Positions 52,892 through 60,140 of a stretch of DNA of 64,000 nt are shown here, piece after piece. Source of the DNA: JBFGFX01 sp965232455 (lineage in GTDB: Bacteria; Pseudomonadota; Gammaproteobacteria; Steroidobacterales; Woeseiaceae); the NCBI GenBank assembly GCA_965232455.1, contig OZ246981.1, positions 1,302,001 to 1,366,000 on the forward strand, given 5' to 3'. The notes beneath the pieces were generated by a model. It was not told the origin of the DNA. It was given only the letters and a program-made list of their open reading frames with translations, and searched no databases. How positions within the stretch are numbered: the stretch's first letter is position 1; every line of letters begins with the position of its first letter. The position numbers were made by a program, and so were the translations under genes.

Positions 52892-53416
52892 TTAGAGCGC
52901 TATTGAAATACTTAGAGAGACCGTTTCAGTGCCCGGATTCGACCGATAAAGCCTCGCGTTGGACAGATGCGCAAAACCGAGCGCCAGCCGAGTGCGCTCC
53001 GAAAGCCGCCGGCTGAACTCGAACCCCGATCGGAATTCGATACTGCCGCCGAGCTCGATGCCGCCGCCGGGGTCGAAATACCCCACGGCAATCGTCGGAT
53101 CGAACCGCCACGTGTCGCTCAGCCAGAAGAAATAACGAAAACCCGCGTAGACGTACCAGTCATCTTCCGTCGTCGTATTGTAACCAACCGCGGGCCGAAG
53201 GTCGCGCCAGATTGGCGCGTACCGGTACTCGATGCCGAAGCCGGCATCCGGCGAGTCATCGAATACGTCACCCACACCCAGCCCAATGGCCAGCTCAGGG
53301 GCAAATGCCGGGTCTTCACTCGCATCGACGTTAATCGCAACGAGCATACTCAGCATTGGAATGATCAGTGCGCCAATGCGACGTGTGTTACCGCTATACC
53401 TCGTCATGCCAAACAA
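52892..53416 (-). CDS. pagL: Lipid A 3-O-deacylase, PagL family
   Basis: 174 residues. Probable signal (RIGALIIPMLSMLVAINVDA) and an outer-membrane barrel of about eight strands. Near the C-terminus, HLSNARLYRSNPGTE has His, Ser (+2) and Glu (+14), the exact spacing of the PagL triad H126-S128-E140. It removes the 3-linked acyl chain of lipid A in the outer membrane, which changes permeability and immune recognition. The end in SLSISIAL is a fair barrel-type last strand. Confidence 0.87.
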   Translation of the reverse strand: MFGMTRYSGNTRRIGALIIPMLSMLVAINVDASEDPAFAPELAIGLGVGDVFDDSPDAGFGIEYRYAPIWRDLRPAVGYNTTTEDDWYVYAGFRYFFWLSDTWRFDPTIAVGYFDPGGGIELGGSIEFRSGFEFSRRLSERTRLALGFAHLSNARLYRSNPGTETVSLSISIAL

Positions 53417-53625
53417 CCCACATTTCGTGCCGTCGCACAGGGCATTGTTGATACGGTGGGGCCCGTACCTTGAAACCGGCCGCGCGCTATAGCAAGGTGT
53501 CGCCTTGCGTGCTCGCCAGCAACCCGGTGACCAGTTGAGACTATCGGCTTTTTCGGAAGCCGAAACGATCAGAACATCTACGTACTGCGTCGCACCCGGT
53601 AAAACACATCTTTTTGGAGGGAAAA

Positions 53626-54090
53626 ATGCAATCTATTCGCAGCGCTCTCATGGTTGCCACGGCAGCCCTGGTGATCAATCAGCCGACATTCGCCGAGGGC
53701 TTATCCGGCATCTTGGGCGGTGGTCCCGAAGCAGAACGACTGGCAGTGCTCGAAACGCTGCACGTTTATCTGACCGTGACGGACGAAAAGAAACACTCAG
53801 CCATCGCCAGGTCGTTCCACCCGACGGCATTTCTGATGTCGGTCAGTGGAAAAGGCGCCCTGAGATCACTGACACAAGACTTTTGGTGGGAACGTGTGTC
53901 GCAAATTCCGGACGATACACCGCCCCGCAGAAGTAAAGTCCTGATCATCGACGTATCCGGTCATGCCGCAATAGCGCGAATCGACATTACGAACGGAGGG
54001 AACGGCACGACCAGCACCGACTTTTTCAATCTTCAGAAAACGGCAGCCGGCTGGCGGATTGTGAACAAGACTCTGTCAGAGCCGTTATAA
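53626..54090 (+). CDS. Exported NTF2-like (lumazine-binding-like) protein
   Basis: 154 residues from MQSIRSALMVATAALVINQP, a signal peptide, with GGAGGG before the ATG. The mature part has the putative lumazine-binding/NTF2 pattern: ERLAVLETLHVYLTVTDEKK, HSAIARSFHPTAFLMSVSGK, HAAIARIDITNGGNGTTSTD, FFNLQKTAAGWRIVNKTLSE. Periplasmic, ligand unknown. The next gene begins 23 bases on. Confidence 0.82.
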   Translation: MQSIRSALMVATAALVINQPTFAEGLSGILGGGPEAERLAVLETLHVYLTVTDEKKHSAIARSFHPTAFLMSVSGKGALRSLTQDFWWERVSQIPDDTPPRRSKVLIIDVSGHAAIARIDITNGGNGTTSTDFFNLQKTAAGWRIVNKTLSEPL

Positions 54091-54113
54091 CGTATGTTGG
54101 CAAGATCAGGCGG

Positions 54114-54782
54114 ATGAACGACGGCTCGTCAGACAATAAAACCGGCGGAAATATCGCACGCGCGGGGAGCACTCGGCTCGCCGCCAAAGGCGCCCCACCC
54201 AATCCGCAGGGCAAGGGCCAGGTCGGTTTTTTACTCGACTGGCATTACAGCAGCCCGCGTGGCGTCGTGGCCAAGCCCTCGGCGCAGATCCTGGCGGATT
54301 ATTTTACGTCCCTGCTCGTCCTGTCCGCAGCGTTCAAATTCAAACCGGTGTACGAGAAGGACTATTATCTCTATTGCGCCGAATCCCGATGGTTCCTGAG
54401 CCCGGTTTCCCCGGGGGAATGGAACACCGAGGAAAAACGGCGGTCTTTCGTCGGCACCTGTGTTCTGCACGCGGATTCGACCTGGTCGATTTTACCTTCG
54501 GAGAACCTGGCCAGACGTGGACCGGTCGCCGATGCGATCGGGCGATTCTATGACGGCTTTGTCGACAAACTACACACGACGAACCCGCTGGAGGCCGAGT
54601 TCCCGTTTTACGAGGCCAACCTACCCTACTACCAGCGCCTGTTCGCCGCGGCGCTCAGCCGGTCGCTGAAATCCTCTCTTACCCGGGGCGGACAGCTGTC
54701 GACCCCTTCCGTGAGTTGGTTGAAACAGCTTCCAAAGGACGCGAGTCGGGTTCTTGCCCTGCCCGAGTCGGAGCAGCCCTGA
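54114..54782 (+). CDS. 222-residue hypothetical protein
   Basis: Not recognised. Disordered start (MNDGSSDNKTGGNIARAGST), then an aromatic-rich domain (VGFLLDWHYSSPRGVVAKPS, FKPVYEKDYYLYCAESRWFL) and a helical end (PYYQRLFAAALSRSLKSSLT). DUF2452-like in places, but I am not sure. No signal peptide. Convergent with the membrane protein gene across a minus-strand terminator. Confidence 0.65.
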   Translation: MNDGSSDNKTGGNIARAGSTRLAAKGAPPNPQGKGQVGFLLDWHYSSPRGVVAKPSAQILADYFTSLLVLSAAFKFKPVYEKDYYLYCAESRWFLSPVSPGEWNTEEKRRSFVGTCVLHADSTWSILPSENLARRGPVADAIGRFYDGFVDKLHTTNPLEAEFPFYEANLPYYQRLFAAALSRSLKSSLTRGGQLSTPSVSWLKQLPKDASRVLALPESEQP

Positions 54783-54798
54783 GCAACCCGTTCCGTTC

Positions 54799-54830
54799 AA
54801 AAAAAACCGCCGCGGTCCGGAGACCGCGGC
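54799..54830 (-). terminator. Rho-independent terminator
   Basis: Nine-pair stem (54809-54817 with 54822-54830; GCCGCGGTC and GACCGCGGC, CGGA loop) followed on the minus strand by a run of eight T. Terminates the leftward membrane-protein operon; the plus-strand gene also ends just before it. Confidence 0.8.
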
Positions 54831-54857
54831 AGCTGCTCTGCACATTACCTTCGTTCG

Positions 54858-56261
54858 CTAGTCGTCCAGAGCAATTTCGCGCCGGCGCGCGCCAATGGCG
54901 CCAAGCCATCTGACAAGCCGCAATCTGATGGCAACACCATGGCGATCCAGCACCGATCCCGTTGCGATCGCGCAGGCACCGAAGACGGCCAGGTCGATCC
55001 AGCTGCTGCCGACGATCAGGGACAACAGAGGATCGAAGCCGAACGCAACCCCGGCGATCATCGTAACGACCCCGGCAATCGACGCCGACTTGTCGCTCAG
55101 GGCGATACCGGCAAGCAACATAAGCGTGCCGGCGGCCAGGCAAAGAATTGCCGTCAGGGCGGACGGATCGGCCGCTACGCTGAACATGAAGCTCAGGGAG
55201 ACGAACAAACTGATCGACGCCCCTGTCCACTTCGCGAGTCGGCGGCTCCGCGTGCGACGAACGACGTCCAGCGCCAACGCGGCGTATGCAGCAGCGAACA
55301 GCGGCGCGTCGAGAGCCCACGGCAGGAACGGCGAAAACGCGTCCGTGATTGCCAAAGCAAACGTCAAGACGACCGGCAGGGAGATGGCGTCGAGCCCGAG
55401 CGCAATTCGCGAACTCTGCGCCGGAAACGTGGATGCCTGACGGGCTGCCAGAAACGCGGCCAGGGACAGCATGGCGACCATCAGGCTGTCGACCTGATAA
55501 AAATACATGCTGCGGAAAAGGACGATACCGGCCGGGATGAACAGGGTTGTCAGCGCAAACTTCCCTTCCGCCGTTCTCAGTGCTCGGTCCTTACCGATCA
55601 CCTTCCGGGCGACGTACAGTGCATACACCGTGCCCAGCAGCGCAACCATGCCCGCCGCAAGCGAACCGCGAATCGGCAGCAGCAGCATCAGATTCAGGGC
55701 AAAGAAATGCAGCGAGAGCGCCTTGGCCGAATGGCGCGCCATGATCGCAAAACAGAACAGCGTAACCGGCAGCAGTACGAGCATGGCGGCGGCCAGCGTG
55801 ACGCCGGTGCCGGCGACGTTCTCGATCTGCCAGGTAGCGAAGTCCGGGTACGTTGTCAGCGCGCCGTCCCACTGAAACACCGAATACAACAGCGCCCCCA
55901 GAATCGTGAAGTTGGCGGGAATGGACACCAGCGCGAGCCCGAAGAACAGTCGGGCCCCCTTCGCCTCCTTCAGGCCGTGACTCAGGGCGAACCCCGCTGC
56001 GGTAAGCAGGCCGGTTTGCGTCAGCAGCATCAGATACCGGCGAACGTCGTTGCCGTCGTTCCAGCCCTGCAGGAGAAACAGCGACATCGACGCCAGCAAA
56101 ACGGCGGCGCCGAGTATCCGCAACGCCTCCGACACCGTCGCAAAACCCCGAATGGACTGCAGTATCCGGTCGACGTCGAATCGTGACGACGACGCCAGGA
56201 ACCGCCGACCGTGTTCCGCGGCGTAGTCCGCATCGAAACCTCGCGCTGCTTGGGCATTCAT
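54858..56261 (-). CDS. Polytopic membrane protein paired with PspA-like protein
   Basis: 467 residues, about twelve to thirteen helices (from residue 42, ALRILGAAVLLASMSLFLL, to 450). Soluble N-terminus (MNAQAARGFDADYAAEHGRR). DUF2157-like general look, but no motif settles it. It overlaps the PspA-like gene by four bases (ATGA), so the two work together, plausibly at the inner membrane. Ends near the terminator at 54799-54830. Confidence 0.72.
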   Translation of the reverse strand: MNAQAARGFDADYAAEHGRRFLASSSRFDVDRILQSIRGFATVSEALRILGAAVLLASMSLFLLQGWNDGNDVRRYLMLLTQTGLLTAAGFALSHGLKEAKGARLFFGLALVSIPANFTILGALLYSVFQWDGALTTYPDFATWQIENVAGTGVTLAAAMLVLLPVTLFCFAIMARHSAKALSLHFFALNLMLLLPIRGSLAAGMVALLGTVYALYVARKVIGKDRALRTAEGKFALTTLFIPAGIVLFRSMYFYQVDSLMVAMLSLAAFLAARQASTFPAQSSRIALGLDAISLPVVLTFALAITDAFSPFLPWALDAPLFAAAYAALALDVVRRTRSRRLAKWTGASISLFVSLSFMFSVAADPSALTAILCLAAGTLMLLAGIALSDKSASIAGVVTMIAGVAFGFDPLLSLIVGSSWIDLAVFGACAIATGSVLDRHGVAIRLRLVRWLGAIGARRREIALDD

Positions 56262-56914
56262 GACGAGTCCTCCTGGTTGCTCCCGATCAGCGCATCCAGT
56301 TCGGCCCGGAGCGCTTCATTGTCCTCCTCGGCGAGGAACGCCGAGTCCAGCGGATCGGAAAGCGTGTTGGCGCCGACGAGAATCTCGGTTTCGCCGAGAT
56401 TGATCTCCCAGCGATCAAACGTGTCCTCGATCTCTCCGTAGGAGACTCCTTCGATATTGTGGATGACCCGCATCGCCTCCGCGACGGACTGTCGCGAGCG
56501 CATCATGTTGCGCTGATGGGAAACCTCACCGATTCGCGCATCGATCTTCTTGACCTGTTCCGTAATGCGCGCCTCGAGCTCATCGTGCTTCTCGATCGAA
56601 CCCCTCAGATTGCGGAGCTGGGATTCGCATTCCCGACGGCGGCGCAGGCATTCGAGCGCCTTTGCTTCATCGCTGGCAGCGACGTTCCTCGCACGCTCGG
56701 TCCAGCGGGATTCAGCGTTTTGCAGCGACTCGTAGCGGTTTTTCAGCGCGAGGCCGTCTTTGCGGACACGCTCCAGACGCACCCTCGAGCGCGCCGCCGC
56801 CTGCTGGGTGTCTCGCAGCGCTGCGTTGACGATGGCGTCGTGATTCTCGACCTTGCTGACGGCTCGGTCGACCGACGACGTGAGTGTGGCGGATATTCTT
56901 CGAATCAGACTCAT
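56258..56914 (-). CDS. PspA/IM30-like coiled-coil protein
   Basis: 218 residues from MSLIRRISATLTSSVDRAVS; AAAGGAG precedes this ATG. The amphipathic N-terminus is like PspA, then a long coiled coil (IVNAALRDTQQAAARSRVRL, LECLRRRRECESQLRNLRGS, ARITEQVKKIDARIGEVSHQ) and an acidic tail that includes DPLDSAFLAEEDNEALRAEL. PspA-like proteins coat and repair stressed membranes. First gene of the pair; divergent from an XRE regulator. Confidence 0.82.
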   Translation of the reverse strand: MSLIRRISATLTSSVDRAVSKVENHDAIVNAALRDTQQAAARSRVRLERVRKDGLALKNRYESLQNAESRWTERARNVAASDEAKALECLRRRRECESQLRNLRGSIEKHDELEARITEQVKKIDARIGEVSHQRNMMRSRQSVAEAMRVIHNIEGVSYGEIEDTFDRWEINLGETEILVGANTLSDPLDSAFLAEEDNEALRAELDALIGSNQEDSS

Positions 56915-56961
56915 GACGACTCCTTTAGCGAATGATGGTTGCGGAACTGAGCCTAGGAGTC

Positions 56962-57028
56962 GGTTCAAAAATAGGCAACTAATTTCTCAATAGTTGGCTA
57001 TTGCAAACTATTGGTTCAAAAATATGAT
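56962..57028. promoter_or_regulatory. Divergent promoter region with direct and inverted repeats
   Basis: Direct repeat GGTTCAAAAATA at 56962-56973 and 57013-57024 (51 bases apart, about five turns) and inverted repeat CAATAG-N4-CTATTG between. A rightward promoter TTGCAA (57001-57006)-16-TATGAT (57023-57028) overlaps the second repeat. Likely binding sites for the XRE regulator encoded at 57044. Confidence 0.5.
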
Positions 57029-57043
57029 ACCCTTTGGGCCGTT

Positions 57044-57775
57044 ATGACAACTTCCGTACGTATCGTTGACACCCTCAAGCGCCAGCTCAAAGGCCGTGGA
57101 ATCACCTACAGAGACCTGGCCGCACAGCTCGGGCTGTCGGAGTCGGCGGTCAAGCACATGTTTTCCGCCGGCAACTTTTCCCTCAGGCGACTCGACGAGA
57201 TCTGCGCCGTGCTCGAGCTCGATATCGGCGAATTGGTCAATATCAGCGAATCGCAGAAGCCGAGGATCGAACAGCTGCCGGCCGAGCACGAACGCGAACT
57301 CGTGTCCGACATTCGACTGCTGCTCGTTGCCTACTGCCTGATCAACTACTGGACCTTCGAGGAGATCGTCGAGCGATACGACATATCCCCAAGCGACGGT
57401 ATACGGTATCTAAGGCGTCTCGATCGCATGAACATCATCGAACTGTTACCCGGCGACCGCGTCCGCCTGCTGATCGCCAACAACTTCGCCTGGAGAAAGA
57501 ACGGCGCAATCGAGCGGTTTTTCACGAGCCGCGTGCAAACCGAGTTTTTCAAGCACAACTTCAACGACGACGGCTCCATCCGCATCGTCAAGAACGGTAT
57601 GTTGTCTCGCAAAAGTCAGATTCAGCTCATCGAAAAACTCAAGGCCATCGGTGATCTGTTCGACGACACCACCTGGGACGAGCGTAAGATCCCGGCACGC
57701 GACCAGCACGGCACGTCGATGGTGCTTGCCATGCGGCACTGGTTTTTCGAGGGCTTTCGGCATCTCGAGCGCTGA
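57044..57775 (+). CDS. XRE-family transcriptional regulator with C-terminal sensor part
   Basis: 243 residues from MTTSVRIVDTLKRQLKGRGI. HTH about 12-50 (YRDLAAQLGLSESAVKHMFS); the rest is helical and possibly a second winged helix (DIRLLLVAYCLINYWTFEEI, RYLRRLDRMNIIELLPGDRV). The ATG is only 15 bases after the -10 box and has no ribosome site, so a very short leader is likely. Divergent from the PspA-like pair and probably controls it. Confidence 0.82.
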   Translation: MTTSVRIVDTLKRQLKGRGITYRDLAAQLGLSESAVKHMFSAGNFSLRRLDEICAVLELDIGELVNISESQKPRIEQLPAEHERELVSDIRLLLVAYCLINYWTFEEIVERYDISPSDGIRYLRRLDRMNIIELLPGDRVRLLIANNFAWRKNGAIERFFTSRVQTEFFKHNFNDDGSIRIVKNGMLSRKSQIQLIEKLKAIGDLFDDTTWDERKIPARDQHGTSMVLAMRHWFFEGFRHLER

Positions 57776-57818
57776 CTGCGCGGGCAATGATTTACCCGCG
57801 CCATGAGTCGTCCACCCG

Positions 57819-59195
57819 CTATTCGCTGACCTGACCATCGGGTATGCGGATTGTGGCAACGAGTCCGCTGGGCTCGTTCGCCGCCAATACGAGTTGGCCG
57901 CCGTGACCCTCCGCGACGACCTTGACAATCGCCAATCCGAGGCCAAAGCCGCCATCGTTGTTCTCCCTCGCCGCCGATAGACGTTGAAAGGGCTCGATCG
58001 CATACGCGAGCCTCTCGGCGGGAATGCCCGGCCCGGAATCCGACACGGACAACTCCAGAGTCGAGCCGGTCTTACGGAGATTTACGGTCGCACCGTCGCC
58101 GTATTTGTTGGCGTTTTCGATCAGGTTGCGCACCGCACGCATGAGCGCGTCGGGCCGGCAGGTACAGCGCACCCCGGGGACACCGACAAATTCGGCTCGT
58201 TGACCCGCTTCCCTGAAGTCCCTGCATTCATTTGCGATCATCGTGCTGAGATCGACCTGCCGCATCGGCTCCGAGCGTGATTCGCCGCGCAGATACTCGA
58301 GAGCGGAGGCGACGATCGCCTCCATCTTCAAGATTCCCTTCACCAGGCCCTCGCGGGTTTCCCTGTCCTCGACGAGCTCGGCGCGAATCCTCAACGCGGT
58401 CAGCGGTGTGCGCAGGTCGTGACCGATCGCCGCGAGCGTATCCGTGCGTTTCTTGACGTCTTCGGCGACCTGCCGTTGCATTGCGTTGAAAGACTGGATG
58501 GCGCGCCTGAGATCGGGCGGACCGCGCTCATCCACGGTGGACACCTCGAGGCCTTCCGAGAATCTCCGCGTCGCTTCGGTAAGGCTGTTCAGCGGCCTGC
58601 TCAACTGGCGCACGACTGCGATGGCTCCCGTGGCAATCAGCAGGAACACGGCGCTGTAACCCAGGACCCGACTCACGAAATCACGTACGTGCCACTCATG
58701 CGGATGGACCTCGGCGTTGAACCACTCTCCCGAACGCAGGCGCACGCTCACGACAACCGCCGGCATCGGTATCCCGATATCGCCGACTGGGCATGCTGCG
58801 TAGGAGAAGTCATCACGGGTCAGTCGGACGTGCCCGACGGCGACGTTCTGCGGCACCGCCATCAGGTGCTCGGCAATCCGTTTTCTCAACGCCTCGGTTC
58901 TCGCCGTCGTCTCCGTTACAGGGTAACGATGTCCGGAGAGCGTGTACCCTTCGTGACATACCGAAACCGACGCCAGGAGACTCGGCCGCCGGTTTGGCGG
59001 AATGCTTTCCAGCACCGTATGCATGCGTTTCAACCGATCGAAGGTCGTGTCCAACTCGGCCCACTCGACGGCGGAACGGCGGTCGGCCACTTCGACCGAA
59101 ATGACGGCCGCGAGCAGCAGCACGAACGAAAAGACCAGGATGCCGACGATCCTGCCTTCGAGTGTGTCGGGTAGAAACCTGCCTGACAATCTCAC
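57819..59195 (-). CDS. Sensor histidine kinase (EnvZ-like layout)
   Basis: 458 residues with a GTG start overlapping the regulator stop (GTGA). Helix about 16-35, periplasmic domain about 36-175, helix 177-195, HAMP, HisKA with H259 in LAAIGHDLRTPLTALR, HATPase with VRNLIENANKYGDG, DSGPGIPAERL and GLGLAIVKVVAEGHGGQL. Transmits an envelope signal to the OmpR-type regulator. Two Cys (HEGY and CPVGDI region) in the sensor part could form a disulfide. Confidence 0.92.
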   Translation of the reverse strand: MRLSGRFLPDTLEGRIVGILVFSFVLLLAAVISVEVADRRSAVEWAELDTTFDRLKRMHTVLESIPPNRRPSLLASVSVCHEGYTLSGHRYPVTETTARTEALRKRIAEHLMAVPQNVAVGHVRLTRDDFSYAACPVGDIGIPMPAVVVSVRLRSGEWFNAEVHPHEWHVRDFVSRVLGYSAVFLLIATGAIAVVRQLSRPLNSLTEATRRFSEGLEVSTVDERGPPDLRRAIQSFNAMQRQVAEDVKKRTDTLAAIGHDLRTPLTALRIRAELVEDRETREGLVKGILKMEAIVASALEYLRGESRSEPMRQVDLSTMIANECRDFREAGQRAEFVGVPGVRCTCRPDALMRAVRNLIENANKYGDGATVNLRKTGSTLELSVSDSGPGIPAERLAYAIEPFQRLSAARENNDGGFGLGLAIVKVVAEGHGGQLVLAANEPSGLVATIRIPDGQVSE

Positions 59196-59914
59196 CCCGC
59201 ATTCACCAGGTCGGCCGCAAACACGTAGCCGTCGCCCCACTGCGTCAGGATAATCTCCGGCGCTTTGGGATCTCTTTCCAGCTTTCGGCGCAGACGACTA
59301 ACGACATTGTCGATGCTTCTGTCGAACAACTGCACCTCGCGGCCTTTGGTCAGGTCGAGCAGCTGATCCCGGCTCAACGTCGTACCCGCGTGCTCGACCA
59401 GGGCCACCAGCAACAGGTGTTCCCCGGAGCTCAGGCGGACGATGCCGCCGTCCTCGTCAACCACCTCCGCGCGAAGGAAATCGAACCGCCAGCGGTCGAA
59501 TTCAACCACGCCTTTCGCTCGCCGGGACCGGTTGGGTAGCCTGTTCGCGCGCCGCAACACGGATTTGATCCGCGCCAGCAATTCGCGCGGATTGAAGGGT
59601 TTGCTGAGATAGTCGTCGGCGCCCAGTTCCAATCCAACGATGCGGTCGATGTCCTCGGCCAGCGCCGTCAGGAAAATCGTCGGCAGCGACCGGCCCTCCA
59701 GGATCCGCCGGTAGACGCTCAAGCCGTCCTCCCCCGGCATCATGATATCCAGCACCACGAGGTCGATGTGGGCGGTCATCAGCAGTTCGCCCAACGCCTT
59801 GCCGTCGGCGGCCATGCTCACCCGGAACCCGTGCAGGCGGAGATACTTCGCAAGGGAGGTCCGAATGTCGTAGTCGTCATCGACGACCGCAATGTGCGGA
59901 TTTTTTGGGTTCAT
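59192..59914 (-). CDS. OmpR-family response regulator
   Basis: 240 residues from MNPKNPHIAVVDDDYDIRTS (ATG at 59914; an upstream ATG at 59989 adds an unlikely N-terminus). Receiver: D13/D14, D56 in LVVLDIMMPGEDG, K in DYLSKPFNPRE. Winged helix: VEFDRWRFDFLRAEVVDEDG, then SIDNVVSRLRRKLERDPKAP. Divergent from the DUF5916 gene, which may be a target. No Shine-Dalgarno at its ATG. Confidence 0.93.
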   Translation of the reverse strand: MNPKNPHIAVVDDDYDIRTSLAKYLRLHGFRVSMAADGKALGELLMTAHIDLVVLDIMMPGEDGLSVYRRILEGRSLPTIFLTALAEDIDRIVGLELGADDYLSKPFNPRELLARIKSVLRRANRLPNRSRRAKGVVEFDRWRFDFLRAEVVDEDGGIVRLSSGEHLLLVALVEHAGTTLSRDQLLDLTKGREVQLFDRSIDNVVSRLRRKLERDPKAPEIILTQWGDGYVFAADLVNAG

Positions 59915-60140
59915 CGCATGTGCCGTGTCCGGGACTGCGGAAGCGTATAACGCCGAGACGCAAAATTCTGTCGCAAAATCTGTCGGCATCGCGCTTTACG
60001 ACACTTTGCGACAAACGTGGCCGATAGCGACATACCTTACGCCCTCCCCTTGGCTAGAGTCTCGTCTCGACTCGGGACTCGCAGTCCCCTACGAATGCAC
60101 CCGTTCGGCCGGCGGCCGTTCACGTCCAAGCGGAGACACT

